In this document: piece by piece, positions 32,865 to 44,215 of the stretch
Position numbering within the stretch: position 1 is the stretch's first letter
Layout: every line of letters starts with the position of its first letter
Assembly: GCA_963575745.1 (NCBI GenBank)
Contig: CAUYUJ010017792.1
Location: forward strand, 98,286 to 162,285
DNA: 64,000 nt
Origin: Prorocentrum cordatum
Taxonomy: Eukaryota; Sar; Dinophyceae; Prorocentrales; Prorocentraceae
Direction of reading: 5' to 3'
Notes under the pieces: generated by a model
What the model saw: the letters and a program-made list of their open reading frames with translations, nothing else
Database searches by the model: none
Told to the model about the DNA's origin: nothing
Position numbers and translations under genes: made by a program

Positions 32865-34940
32865 CCAGCACACAACGGAGAACTCTAGGTTGATCTAGGC
32901 CACATGCTACCAGCGGCATGGAAGGGGTGTACAGAACTTGGTCATCACACTCGCGACCACGTACACTAAAAGCCATACTGCGAAGCGCTACAATAGAGCA
33001 CGTAATGACTGGAGGGTCAGAGAGATTCCCACAACAAACTTGCAACTGCATTGCTCACGCTCAGATATCCCGATCATCTCCTCATCCCCCTCAAACGTAC
33101 AATACTGGTTGGTCAGTCGAAAGGCTCGATATGCGTGGTGCCGCGGGAACAGGCACACACAACGGATAATTAGATGTTCGTTTAGACCACATGTTACCAC
33201 CGGCATGGCGATAGAAGCTCAAGCGGTTCAGCTTCGGAGTGGACATCACTTGATCATGACACAAGTGAGCTCAAACACAACACGTTAGATACTTGACGCG
33301 CTTCTGTAGTACACGAGATCCCTGGAGAGTCAGAGATATTGCCGCAAAAGGCGTGCATCAGCATAGCTGACGCTCAGACATCCCTATGAGCGATCTACCT
33401 CAAATAAAACATTTGTATGTTATGACTGGTTGGCTAGAAGCCTCGATCTGTGCTGCGCCACAGGAAACAGGCACACACAGCAGAGCACCCGAGGTTGATA
33501 TAGGCCATTTGCTACCAGCGGCATGGGGACAGAAGCACAGGTGGTTCAGCTTAGGAGTGCACACAACTTGGTCATCACACACGTGAGCTCTACCAGAAAA
33601 GTCATACAGTGACGCACTTCGAGAGAACACAAAGTGGCTGGAGGGTCAGAGAGATTCCCACAACAAACTTGCAACCGCATTGCTGACGCTCAGATATCCC
33701 TATGTGTGATCTCTTCATCCCACTCAAACGTACAATTGCAATGGGTCGCTAGCTTTTCTATGTGTTGTGCCACGGGAACAGGCACACACACAACGGAGAA
33801 CTAGATATTCATATAGACCACATGTTACCACTGGCATGGCGACAGAAGCTCAAGTGGTTCAGCTTCGGAGTGGACATCACTTGATCATTACAGAAGTGAG
33901 CTCAAACACAACACGTTAGATACTTGACGCGCTTCTGTAGTACACGAGATCCCTGGAGAGTCAGAGAGATTGCCACAACAGGCTTGCATCAGCATAGCTG
34001 ACGCTCTGCTAAGCTACCTCAAATAGTAAAGTTGCACGTTATGACTGGTTGGCTACAAGCCTCGATCTGTGCTGCGCCACAGGAAACAGGCACACACAGC
34101 GGAGCACTCGAGGTTGACATAGGCCATTTGCTACCAGCGGCATGGAAGCAGGAGGTCAAGCAGTTTCACCTTAGGAGTGTACAGAACTTGATCATCACAC
34201 ACGTGAGTTCAAACAAAAAGTCATACTGAGACACGCTACCAAATAACACATAATGACTGGAGGGTCAGAGAGATTCCCACAACAAACTTGCAACCGCATT
34301 GCTGACGCTCAGATGTCCCTATGTGTGATCGCCTCATCCACCTCAACCGTACAATTGCAATTGGTCGCTAGCTTCGATATGCTCTGTGCCACGGAAACAG
34401 GCACACACAACGGAGAACGATACATTCATATAGACCACATGTTACCACCGACATGGCGACAGAAGCTCAAGCGGTTCAGCTTCGGAATGGAAATCGCTAG
34501 ATCATGACACACGTGAGCTCAAACAGAACACATGATGTGGTGGGACGCGCGAATAAAGCACAAGATCCCTGGAGGCTCAGAGAGATTCCCACAACAAACT
34601 TGGAACCGCATTGCTGACGCTCAGACATTATCTCGTGTGACCTCTTCATCGCCCTACACATAACATATACGTGATGACTGCTTGGCTACAAGCTTCGATC
34701 TGTGTTCTGCCACGAAAACAAGCACACACAGCGGAGAGCAGGAGGTTGGTGTATGCCACACGTTACCACCAGCATGGAGACAAACGCTCAAGCGGTTCAG
34801 CTTAGGAGTGGGCAGCACTTGATCGACACGCGCGAGCTCCAATACAACACCTTATACTGAGACGCGCTCGCCACTGTAGCACCCAATATGCTCCGAGAGT
34901 CAAACATGTTCCCACAACATGTTGCACCACACTGCTGACG
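32865..34940. repeat. Satellite array, part 7 (right end)
   Basis: The last recognisable monomers decay near 34940. The ~300-bp flank repeat shared with 2850-3145 starts at about 35030. Confidence 0.8.
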
Positions 34941-35029
34941 CGCGGGTAACCCTCATGTGGTACCCTCATATGACTGATTGGATCCGTGACCTCAAAGCCT
35001 GTAACTACCCTTCTACGCCGTAGTCGCCA

Positions 35030-35460
35030 CGACTGAGGAGTTCTCAGGGGTTCGGAGCCCATCGTCTCAAAACTCTGTGGGCGTGGCGCGGTCTGTCGCG
35101 TGACCTCTTCTGGCCCGAGAGGGTCTCAAGACGGGCCAAGGAGCCCAAGAACCCCAAGACGGTCCAAGGAGTCCCCGAGTCGCCAAACAATCGCTCGAAG
35201 GCGCTCAAGATGGCCCCCAGACGGCCCAAACGGCCGCCAAGAGGCATCCCAAGAGGGCCCCAGGAGCCCCAAATCATTGATTGCCTTAAGGGTGTTGAGC
35301 ATGATGACGATCTAGACGTTTCGGTTTCCTGAGAGGCCCCCAATACCGCCCCCAGGCGGTCCAAGAGGCCTTCAAGAGGGCCCGAAACTGCCACAAACTG
35401 CCCAAGAAGGCCCAAGAGGGCCCCACGAGGGCCCCTGAGAGCGCAAGATGGCCTCCAATA
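35030..35460. repeat. Right-flank copy of the array-bordering repeat plus CCCAAGAGGCC block
   Basis: CTGAGGAGTTCTC, GGGGTTCGGAGCCC, AAGATGGCCCCCAGACGGCC and CCCAAATCATTGATT follow the same order as 2873-3145. Confidence 0.65.
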
Positions 35461-35629
35461 TGGTTGAAAATACATCAATATGGTTCAAGGTAGCATCCGA
35501 CACACATCTAAGAGGCCTCGGGACAACCCCAAGACGGTGTTGAAATGCCCTCCGAACCGTCCCCCTCCTCAGATGCCAGATGGCTCCAACACCAAATGAA
35601 AACCATGTGGTGTGCCCTTTCGCCTTTTC

Positions 35630-35960
35630 GCCCTCAGTGGGCCATTCAGGCGTCAAGATGGCCGCAAGACGGTCTAAAAGGGCCCCAGGAAAAAAAAAGA
35701 GGCTCAAACACGATCCAACATAGTCCCACGAGCGCCCCAAGGGCGCCCCAAAATGGCCTCAAGACATCATGTTTGAGCCTCCCAGGGGGCGGGGGGGGCA
35801 TGGATTTCCGAAACCTATTATTTTTGAGTCCTGAAGGCCCAGATGGCATCAAAGGCCTCCCAGACCCCCCTAACGAGCCCCAGGAAGGCCCCGAGTGGGC
35901 CCCAAGAGTGCCCCAAGAGGCTCCGCGAGGACCCCAAGAGAACCCCAAGATGGCTCCATG
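35630..35960. repeat. CCCAAGAGGCC-type minisatellite block
   Basis: Degenerate units (CCCCAAGAGTGCCCCAAGAGG and similar) of the dispersed family. Confidence 0.5.
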
Positions 35961-36059
35961 AGACCTCCGAGAAGACGGACGCTTCCATGCCGGTTGTTGC
36001 GCTGCACTGTTCTACACTTCCCAAATAAAAAGGCAATTCACCTGGCGATATGATTATGT

Positions 36060-36720
36060 ATGGTCTGGTGGGGGTATGTTCGGTACGCGGCCTCGCGAAG
36101 GAGGTCGAAAGCCCGGCAAAGCCAGATCTGGTTGGGATATTTTTTTGGTCGCGGGTGGACGCGGATTCGCAGTCGCCGAGCTGAGAGGTCTGGGCCACGG
36201 GCCTGTCAAATTAGCAACGCGCAAGCCAAACATCACAGCGGCCGAGCCCGCACTCAGAACCAAGCTGGTGGGGATACGCTTTTTTGGTCAGCGGCCACGA
36301 AGACAGCGGTCATGTGGTGATGGCAACGTCCGGGCCACGGGCGAGGCTAATTTGCAAAAACAGAACGCGGCCGGCCAGAGCTGGCTGACATACTGCTAGC
36401 ACGGGCACGTGCACTGGACAAAATGACCACATTCGAGTGGCCAACGCATTTTCAGGCGCAAGCACCTTACCACAGTGGGCAGGTCTCTGTGCCCAGTGAA
36501 AATGGCTGGTGGGGATACTTGTTTGGTTCGCGGCTCCAAGGCGAAGGTCAAGAAGCGGGGCATCGAACGGGGCGCGAAACGAAGATAATTGGCCGAAGAG
36601 GAGACCTGGTGGGGATACGCGAAGCGTCAAGTATTCATGGCGAAGTATTGGCGGAGCCTGTCGCAAGAACACGAGATTAAGTATTTGCGGAGCCTGCGGC
36701 AATAACACGCGGTCGGCCGA
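36060..36720. repeat. Degenerate long-period repeat (CTGGTGGGGATAC..TTTGGTCGCGG)
   Basis: The motif CTGGTGGGGATA, usually followed by T-rich TTTGGTYRCGGC, recurs at about 36066, 36127, 36265, 36508 and 36607, with GGGCCACGGGC at about 36192 and 36332. Spacing is irregular. A decayed tandem repeat is the best reading, and no coding content is recognised. Confidence 0.45.
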
Positions 36721-36724
36721 ACGG

Positions 36725-37019
36725 TCTTGCGTGGCTCCAGGGTAGCCATGGAAACCTCGTGGGCTGCCTTAGGCCTTAGTTAAACCGTGTACGGACCATC
36801 GGCGGAATTGCTCGGGATTCATGGGGCAAAGTTGGAGGCATCTGTGTCAGTCTCGGGCGGTTGGGAATTCAAGAAGGTGAGAACACTCATTAGTGCGAAA
36901 AGCACCACGGGAACCGCGGCGGCAACCGTGTCGAGGGCGAGAAGACGTGGAGGGGAAGAAGAGGGAAAGGGATTTGTAACGGGAAAAGGAAGTGGACAAA
37001 CAAGAGGAGAGAATGTGAG

Positions 37020-37054
<35 letters not shown>

Positions 37055-37056
37055 AA
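36725..37056. other. Unassigned DNA with an AGAG tract
   Basis: A purine (GA)n tract lies at about 37024-37052. Nothing else is recognised. Confidence 0.4.
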
Positions 37057-37225
37057 TTCGCCGGCCCAACGGGCCAGAGGCGTGCTAAGATCTCCGGTAA
37101 CTGGTTAACAATTGTATATTGTACTAGTTCGCGCGCGCGGGGCGGCCCCTGGGGGTCCCCCGGCGAAAAGTACCCCGCCCGCCGCCTGGGAAGGTCCCGC
37201 CCGGTTCAACTCAGAGATGGTTTTC
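37057..37225 (+). repeat. 169-bp direct repeat, left copy
   Basis: From TTCGCCGGCCCAACGGG to CTCAGAGATGGTTTTC. It differs from 38116-38284 at what looks like a single base (GTGCTAAG versus GTGGTAAG). The two could be long terminal repeats of a short LTR-type element or a recent duplication. They lack canonical TG..CA ends and I see no flanking target duplication. Confidence 0.75.
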
Positions 37226-37234
37226 CTTCTGGGT

Positions 37235-37860
37235 GCGGCCTCTCAGGCCGCCCTGAGCGCGCCAAGAGTGCCCCAAGAGGCCCCCAAGATTGCTCAAGAG
37301 GCCCCCGAGACGTTCAAAGAGCGCTCCAAGGCGCCGAAGATGACCCCAAGACGGCCCAAGAGACCCCCAAGACAGCCGAAGAGGCCTTCAAGACGCCCCA
37401 AGAGCCTTCCAAGAGGCCTCCGAAGAGGGCCCCAAGAGGCCAAAATCGTTGATTTTCATTGGTTTTTCCGATGTTTTTTGCGTTCTGGCTTTTTCGGCTT
37501 CCGGACGCTCCAAGACGACCCAAGAGGCGCCCAAGATCGCTCCAAGACGGCCCACGAAGCTCCCAAGACGGCCCCGAAACGGCCCAAGAGGGCCCCCAAG
37601 ACGGCCCAAGTGCCGCCCAAGACGGACCAAGAGGCCCCAAGACGGGCCCAAGAGGGGCTCAAGAGGGATACAGAGAACTGAAAAATCGAGCCCTCCGCCC
37701 CAGAAGCCGCCCAGGAGGTCCCAAAGAGGCCCCAAGAGACCCCCAAGAGGCCCCCAAGACGCCCCAAGAGGCGCCCAAGAGGCCCAAAAGAGGCCCCAAG
37801 AGGCCCCAAAACGGCCCTCAACAGGCCCCAAAACTCGGCTAGCCCACCACGGCGCGATCA
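37235..37860. repeat. CCCAAGAGGCCCC minisatellite block between the 169-bp repeats
   Basis: A dense array of CCAAGAGGCCCCCAAGA units. In the middle is the non-repeat marker AAAATCGTTGATTTTCATTGG at about 37440, which also ends the block at 2930-3145 in diverged form. Confidence 0.7.
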
Positions 37861-38115
37861 TGCAATATGGACAAGCGGAGTGAGCGAAACGATTGAATCA
37901 CATTTCATTTCAGACCTCCTCTGCGCCGCCTCCGAGGCCGTCCGAGTTCACCCCCCGTCTGGGCCACCCCCCTTTACGTTCACCCGAATGTCGGGCCCTG
38001 GGGCCCTCAGACATCGATCCGGGGCGAAAGAGCCGAGCCGGACGGACCACGTTGGAAGCCCGGGGCTCGATTCTGAGCCGATGTTCGGGAGAGCGCGTCA
38101 CTGGATTCAGGCAGG

Positions 38116-38284
38116 TTCGCCGGCCCAACGGGCCAGAGGCGTGGTAAGATCTCCGGTAACTGGTTAACAATTGTATATTGTACTAGTTCGCGCGCGCGGG
38201 GCGGCCCCTGGGGGTCCCCCGGCGAAAAGTACCCCGCCCGCCGCCTGGGAAGGTCCCGCCCGGTTCAACTCAGAGATGGTTTTC
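38116..38284 (+). repeat. 169-bp direct repeat, right copy
   Basis: Partner of 37057-37225, spaced 1,059 bp start to start. Confidence 0.75.
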
Positions 38285-38479
38285 TCCGCCTCCTATAAGC
38301 ACGGTAAGCACACATTCGGCTACAGTCAGACTTGGTTGGACTGGACACCCACCAGACTCTTCCGACGGCAGCGTGGCCCCAGAGCACCGAAGGAGATGCG
38401 GGTTGCATCATGAGGTCGTGATCGACAGGACAAGCTACCCTCGATTTGGCATGATCGACCTACCAATCAGGGCCGACTG

Positions 38480-39260
38480 TAACCCAAACATCCGACGCCG
38501 TGATTCGTTCTCAACGTGGCTCCCATCGGTCTGTGCCCCTTCCTGGGGACCCCTAAGAGGTCTCGACCCATGCCGCGGGACCGGTTTTTCCAAAGGGCCT
38601 CCAGGGGCCAAAAATAGCGAAAAACTCACCGTCGCGATTTCTTCATGACTCGAGGGGGTCTCGGAGACGGATAACCCAAGCATCCGACGTCACGATTTGT
38701 TCTCAACGTGGCTCCCCAACGGTCTATGCCCTTCCCGGGGGCCCCCAGAGGTCTCGACCCATGCCCCGGGACCGGATTTTCCAAAGGGCCCCCAGGGGCC
38801 GAAAATGTAGAGAAACCCTCCGTCGCGATTTCTTCATGTCTCGAGGGGCCTCGGAGCCGGATAACCCGAACATCCGACGTCGCGATTCGCTCTCAACGTG
38901 GCTCCCCAGCGGTTTGCGCCCCTTCACGGGGGCTCCCTAGAGGTCTGGACCCATGCTCCGGGGCCGGAGGTTCCAAAAGGCCCCCAGGGGCCGAAAATAC
39001 ATAGAGAAACCCTCCGTCGCGATTGCATGACTCGAGGGGGTCTCGGACTCGGATAACCCAGACATCCGACGCCGCGATTCGTTCTCAACGCGGCTCCCCA
39101 GCTCCCAAGCGGTCTGCGCCCCTTCCCGGGGCTCCCCAGAAACCTCGACCCATCCCCCCCGTCCGGTTCGTCAAAAAGCACCCAGGGGTCAAGAAAAGCG
39201 ACAGACCCTCCGTCGCGATTTCTTCGTGACTCAAGGGGTTCTGCAATCCAGGGAATCCAA
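38480..39260. repeat. ~191-bp tandem repeat, four copies plus a partial fifth
   Basis: CATCCGACG starts at about 38489, 38681, 38871 and 39063. Each unit carries TCTCAACGTGGCTCCC, GAGGTCTCGACCCATG, CCAAAGGGCCYCCAGGGGCC and CCGTCGCGATTTCTTCATG. Diverged relatives appear near 41220-41345, 50170-50270, 50500-50560 and 57725-57845. Confidence 0.8.
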
Positions 39261-39289
39261 AACGCGACGTCCCCAGACGTGCCGCCCTT

Positions 39290-39475
39290 CCCCCTTCGCC
39301 CCCTCCTCCTCCTCCCCCACCTCCTCCGTTTTCTTTTCCTCCCCCTCCTGCTTCCCTTTCCCTCTCCTTTTCTCGCCATTGCACTGTCGCCCCTCTACAC
39401 TGCGACCGCCCCCTTTCCCCCCCTTCCTTCAAAACACACACACACACAGACACACACACACACACACACTCTTTT
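39290..39475. repeat. Pyrimidine-rich CCT tract and (CA)n microsatellite
   Basis: The CCCTCCTCCTCC-rich strand is followed by (AC)n at about 39433-39470. Confidence 0.8.
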
Positions 39476-39479
39476 TCCC

Positions 39480-40340
39480 TCCCACGTCGAGAAACACAAC
39501 TGTCGCAATAGCCACGCTTTCTTCAAGGCCCCCGCAGGGGCATCCACGGGCAACGAGCCCCCACAAACGCGCCAGGCACACCCCAGGGCAGCAAAACCTA
39601 GAACCCCGTGGAACCAACGATTCCCCCGCCACCCCCACAGACGGTCGCCACGAATCGACACGAACCTGTTCCACCGGGGCATCTTCACCACAAAAGGCCG
39701 AACGCAACGACTCAACAAAAAAAACAGCCCCCGCTCCCTGCAGCTCCGCACTGCCGACGACCTCTCATCCAGTCGACCGCGGTGCGCAATACGGGCCGGC
39801 GGAATGAGCGAAGCGATTAAATAAATAAAGAAAGAGAAGGAAGACCCGAGGGCGCGGAATGGAGGAGCTGGAACCGAAGTCTTCAGCACGACAGCGCTAG
39901 GCACAAGTATACATGGAGGGGGGATCGAACTGGAAATTCTAAAGAATGTGTGGGAATGCCGGGATTTGTTCAGATTCGGGCTCCAACGACTTCGTGCAGC
40001 ACGAAGCAAGGAGAGGGAGGCGGAGAGAGACTAGCAAAGGAGAGATGAGGAGGGGAGAAATGAGTGAACCGGGAAGCCAACTAAAACTATATAATTGGGA
40101 ACGGAAAGCGACGGATGGTAGAGGCGGAAACGCTTTCTGGGGTGGAGGAGGGGTCGAACAAAACAAACATCCGGAAGGCAGAAAGCTGGGTGAAGGAGGT
40201 GGAAGGAAGAAGGAATGAAGGAGAGATGAGGAAGAGGGAGGATGGACATGGACACAACGGGAAAAAGAGAGGAGGAGAGAGGAATCAGGCAGGAGGGAGG
40301 GACGAGGAGAGAGGAGGTCTCTTGGCAGTCTCCAGGGGGG
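39480..40340. other. Unassigned; A/G-rich second half
   Basis: No gene recognised. GGCGGAATGAGCGAAGCGATT at about 39799 matches a sequence at about 37875 almost exactly. 40000-40320 is purine-biased. Confidence 0.4.
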
Positions 40341-40344
40341 GGCT

Positions 40345-40960
40345 CTGGGGTACATTCAAAACCTTCCTGGAGCCTGTTGCGGGCGTCTCGTAGGGCCTTG
40401 CAGGGTCTGTTGGGGCCTCGTAGGGGTCTCGGGGGTTCTCGGGGGGTTCTCGGGGGCCTCTCGGGGGCCTTTTGGGGATCTCTTGGACGCTCACTGGGCT
40501 GCTAAAAGACTGAGGGGGCCTTTTGACCTGCTCCTGAGGGCTTTTCGGAGCCTTTTGGGAGCCTCTTTCGGGCCTCGTGGGTGCCTCTTCGAGCGTCTTG
40601 GTGGCATCTTGGGGTCTCGTGGGCCCCCTTGGGGAGTCTCTCGGAGGCATCTTGGGTCTGTCCTGGGGATCGTGCGCAAAAGCCTCGGAAGCGTATCGGA
40701 GGCGAAAATGCGAGGACGCACAAATCACTCATGTCCCGCAAGGTGTTCTATAATGTGGGCCTCTCGAGGGCTTCCTTGGAGGTCTCTTGGGCAGTGTTGG
40801 GGGCCTCTTGGGCGCCTCTTGGCACTGTCTTGGGCGCTCGTGGGGGCCTCGTGCCCATCGGGAGAACGTCCTGGGCCGTCTGGGAGCCCCTGTTAGTCTG
40901 GGAGCCCCTGTGGGGTGTCTCGGAGCCGTCCTGGGCCGCGTCGCTGCCCCCCTGGGGCTC
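40345..40960. repeat. CCCAAGAGGCC-type minisatellite block, inverted orientation
   Basis: GGGGCCTCTTGGG / GGGCGCCTCTTGG units are the reverse complement of the family seen elsewhere in the window. Confidence 0.6.
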
Positions 40961-41039
40961 CGTGGGAGGCCCGGGAGGGCGGTGCCGTGTGCTTGCAGTG
41001 GACGTTCCCGACGTGCGGGGCGCCCGGGGGGGGGGGCGT

Positions 41040-41205
41040 ATACGTTCACACGATCAAATATCTGTACACACACCGATCTGTGTATACTTTATGCCCATGT
41101 GTATATAGATGTGTATATATATGCAAATGTGTAAGCATACCTGTGTACATGTATATATATACACACGTATATATATATATATATATATATCGATATAGAT
41201 ACATC
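41040..41205. repeat. TATG/ATAC and (AT)n microsatellite
   Basis: GTGTATATAGATGTGTATATATATGC and (AT)n at about 41168-41190. Confidence 0.8.
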
Positions 41206-41214
41206 GGCATATCC

Positions 41215-41345
41215 TCCCAAAAACTCAGACGTCGAGATTTTCGCTCACAACGCGAACCCCCGAAGATCTTGACCCCTACCCCAGGACTGGCTCTCCACCC
41301 CCGATCGTTTCCTGGCGGCCCCGGGGCCCAGCGAGGGCCTCCAGA
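41215..41345. repeat. Diverged single copy of the ~191-bp repeat family
   Basis: CAGACGTCGAGATTTTCGCTC, then CACAACGCGAACCCCCGAAG, then GGCGGCCCCGGGGCCCAGCG, parallels the units at 38.5-39.2 kb and the copy at 57725-57845. Confidence 0.5.
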
Positions 41346-41567
41346 GGCAGACGTATCCTGCTGTCAAACGTACGTGCCTCGGCGACCGGTGGGCAGACTC
41401 ACCCCCCAGCGGAGCTCCCGCGGCCGCCTCCGTGGCCGACTCGGGAAGCCGCATCAGCCACACGGCGCGGCTGCCGATCTCAGATCGACGGGCGAGGGGG
41501 CGGCGTGGCGCGGTGAGGTGCGGCGGGCTGCACCAGGGTACGGGGGCGGGAGGCGGGCGCGATCCTT

Positions 41568-41600
41568 CTCCTCCTCCTCCTCCTCCTCCTGCTCCTCCTG
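41568..41600. repeat. (CCT)n microsatellite
   Basis: About ten CTC/CCT triplets. Confidence 0.85.
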
Positions 41601-41719
41601 AACCTCGGGCCCTTGTCTCATGGGGACCTCGTTGCATCGATTTGCAATCGCCCGTCGCCGCGCCCCACCTGCGCCACAAGTGCCGCGCAGCAATGCGGGA
41701 ACCAGGTCTTCGCCGTGCC

Positions 41720-41815
41720 GTGGGCCGTGCCGCGCCGTGTGCCGTGCCGCGTGCCCTGTGCCGCGCCGTGCCATGTGCCGCCTGCTGTGCCGCGTCTCTT
41801 GCTGTGCACGCCGCC
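41720..41815. repeat. Short CCGTGCCG-type minisatellite
   Basis: GCCGTGCCGTGGGCCGTGCCGCGCCGTGTGCCGTGCCG repeats degenerately, reading as CRAVPCAVPR-like frames. Confidence 0.6.
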
Positions 41816-41840
41816 CGCGGCCGGGGCGGGATAACAAGTA

Positions 41841-41904
41841 TTAGGTCGGGCGTGTCCTCCTACAGGCGGACATTGGATACACATATACATACATATATAT
41901 ATAT

Positions 41905-41938
<34 letters not shown>

Positions 41939-41945
41939 ATGTGTG
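41841..41945. mobile_element. Left end of the GGTCGGGC MITE family, followed by (AT)n
   Basis: TA|GGTCGGGCGTGTCCTCCT..ACAGGCGGA at 41842-41870 is one terminus of the family whose full copies are at 48366-48501 and 61029-61180. A TATATA microsatellite (about 41895-41940) replaces the interior. Confidence 0.6.
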
Positions 41946-41970
41946 CAGTGCCGCACTTGTGGGTACCGTC

Positions 41971-42385
41971 TTCGGTGGAGCTCCCTATGGGGCCACGAAC
42001 CCTGTGAGGGGTTTGCCGAAATGAGGGTGGAGCTGCATGCGAAAGCTGCCACTGGGGCCTTCGGTGGAGCTCCCTATGGAGCCACGAACCCTGTGAGGGG
42101 TGTGCCGAAATGAGGGTGGAACTGCATGCGAACGCTGCCACTGGGGCCTTCGGTGGAGCTCCCTATGGGGCCACGAACGCTGTGAGGGGTGCGCCGAAAT
42201 GATGGTGGAACTGCATGCGAATACTGCCACTGGGGCCTTCGGTGGAGCTCCCTATGGGGCCACGAACCGCGTGAAGGGTGCGCCGAAATGAGGGTGGAAC
42301 TGCATGCGAACGCTGCCACTGGGGCCTTCGGTGGAGCTCCCTATGGGGCCACGAACCGCGTGAGGGGTGTGCCGAAACAGAGATA
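41971..42385. repeat. 89-bp tandem repeat, about 4.7 copies
   Basis: TTCGGTGGAGCTCCCTATGG starts at 41971, 42060, 42149, 42238 and 42327, exactly 89 bp apart. 89 is not a multiple of three, so the repeated peptides shift frame from copy to copy. Two more copies lie at 47768 and 47857. Confidence 0.9.
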
Positions 42386-42404
42386 TGCAAGGGGCAGAGG
42401 CAAG

Positions 42405-42480
42405 GAGGGTGAGGAGGAGGAGGACGAGGAGGAGGTGGAGGAGGAGGAGGGGAGGCAGCGGGAGGAGAAGGGAGGAGGAC
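42405..42480. repeat. (GAG)n microsatellite
   Basis: GAGGAGGAGGACGAGGAGGAGG-type triplets. Confidence 0.85.
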
Positions 42481-42585
42481 GCGGGCGCTGTCTATTCAAA
42501 ACGAGGACCCAGCACCACAGGATGGTTGGGTAACAAGCGAACATGATCGACAAGTCTACCCCGACTGTTGTTCTACTGTGTTCGA

Positions 42586-42620
42586 ATGTTCCTCCTGTAG
42601 AGGGGCAGGCCCGACTTAAA
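42586..42620. mobile_element. Right end of the GGTCGGGC MITE family
   Basis: CCTCCTGTAGAGGGGCAGGC then CCGACT|TA matches the right terminus of complete copies. No left terminus is found nearby. Confidence 0.5.
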
Positions 42621-42857
42621 GCAAATATCAGCGACAACAACAACTGCTGCAGTGGCTCCGTGGCGCCAGAACGAACTACTGCAGAAGCTCCGTCCGCCCG
42701 AACAAGTGCGACATTCCGTCTGGCTCACACTGGGTGCGACGGCGAACGGGCGAGAAGCGCGAGGGCGCCATGGAGGGGGGGGTCCAGCGCCAATCAAAGA
42801 AGAAACCTGGGCGGACCTCCGAAAAATATGCGCGCAGTTGTTTGTCATTCGACTCCC

Positions 42858-43030
42858 CCTCCTTCTCCATCTCCTCCTCCTCCTCCTCCACCTCCTCCTC
42901 CTCCTCCTCCTCCTCCTCCTACTCCTACTCCTACTCCTCGTCGTCCTCCTCCTCCTCCACCTCCTCCTCCTCCTCATCCTACTCCTCCTCGTCCTCCTCT
43001 TCCTCCTCCTCCTCCTCCTCCTCCTCCTCC
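42858..43030. repeat. (CCT)n microsatellite, ~170 bp
   Basis: A long CTCCTCCTCCTCC tract with TACTCC interruptions. All Pro-, Ser- or Leu-rich frames here come from it. Confidence 0.9.
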
Positions 43031-43139
43031 TGGGCGTTCATAGTGCAAGTTGCGCACGGCGTGCGCATGCTGACATGACACGCTGCAGCTTGCTCATCGC
43101 CCGAAGCCCCTCTACCGCCCCCTCCTCATCCCGAGGAGC

Positions 43140-43400
43140 GGGGCAGGAAGGGGCGGCGGGGAGGGGTGGGCGCGGGGGGGGGCGGGGAGCGAGGGCGCAA
43201 GGGCGGGGAGCGAGGGGGCAGGGCGGAGGAGGGGCGTTGATGGAGGGGCGGGGGAGGGAGGGAGCTCAGAGAGGAAGGCGGGGGGGGGGAGGGAGAGGAC
43301 GGGGAGGGGGGAGGGGAGTCGGGGGGGGAGAGAGGACGGGGAATGGCGGGGAGCTCAGGGAGGGGGGAAGGAGGGGGGGGCAATGGGCGGCGAAGGACAG
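43140..43400 (+). repeat. G-rich (GGGAG)n tract
   Basis: About 250 bp with many G runs of four or more on the plus strand, which is G-quadruplex-compatible. Not coding. Confidence 0.7.
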
Positions 43401-43409
43401 GGCTCGAGC

Positions 43410-44055
43410 GACGCAGTACTCGTCGTGCTCGTTTTGTCTCCGTTCCCCCTCGTCCTGTCTTCGCTCCCCCCTTGTCCTGCTGCGAGACGAGAGCAAGACG
43501 AACACGGCCCACGACATCGCCCAAACCCCCCGTCTACCTCAAGCCTCGGGGGAGGGGAGCGTTTGCTCAAATTCTGGATTCCGCCGTGGACCCGTGATCG
43601 AGCCCATCGGCGATGAGTGTACGATTGGCGGTCGATGTTCCCGACGGGCCACGAGAGAATCAGTCCAAGAAGAGGGATAACGACAATTCCACTCAAAATC
43701 TGTGCCCAGAACCCTCCTGGGGTCCACCTGGTGCAATTATTCATTCTGCATCCGTTCTTGAAGGTCCTGGGGTTGAAAAGCTGCCACCAAAGACTGACAA
43801 AAACACAAAAAAAAACACCTCCTCGAAACCAAAACCTCGAACCTTGCTCTCGCTTTTTGCTCGCCGGACCCAGTGCCAGGCCACCTCAGACCCCCAGCCG
43901 GCTCGAAGGTCGATGCACCCTTCGGTGTAAGGAGCCCACAACGGACGCACGCGCCCAACCACGTACATGAATACGGCCCTCCAGTCCGCGAGACCAGCCT
44001 CAGGATACGAGCGTTCGCGCAACTCGTATTTTCGAAACCAACGTGAATTGATGCA
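43410..44055. other. Unassigned stretch
   Basis: No gene recognised. CGACATCGCCCAAACCCC at about 43511 and the preceding text resemble 52680-52790, suggesting an old dispersed repeat. Confidence 0.35.
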
Positions 44056-44061
44056 CGTGTA

Positions 44062-44213
44062 CAGTCGGGGAGGAACGAGGCCCCTTTTTCCCACAAGTTA
44101 AACTTCGATTTCCTATCGAAAACCAAAGGAGAACCCAAGGCAAGCTGTGAAACACTCAAGGAACACGGAGCCCCTCCCCAACGAAAAGGGTTCCTTCTTC
44201 AGGGCCCCGACGG
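44062..44213 (-). mobile_element. CAGTCGGGG MITE with TA target-site duplication, copy 1
   Basis: It starts TA|CAGTCGGGG and ends CCCCGACGG|TA, so the terminal inverted repeat is flanked by TA on both sides (44060-61 and 44214-15). The interior (AACGAGGCCCCTTTTTCCCA, and later AAAGGGTTCCTTCTTCAGGG) is the reverse complement of 48184-48363. TA duplication and a CAGT start suit a Tc1/mariner-type non-autonomous element. Confidence 0.75.
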
Positions 44214-44215
44214 TA

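Noticed and set aside
37195-37215. tRNA-like B box (GGTTCAACTC)
   Set aside because: No A box, cloverleaf or terminator at proper spacing. Also within the 169-bp repeat.
37112-37883. Gly/Leu/Ser/Trp- or Pro/Arg/Lys-rich proteins
   Set aside because: They come from the CCCAAGAGGCC minisatellite and are open on both strands in overlapping frames.
42543-43680. Pro-, Ser- and Leu-rich proteins over 42.5-43.7 kb
   Set aside because: Produced by (CCT)n and G-rich tracts, open in all three frames.
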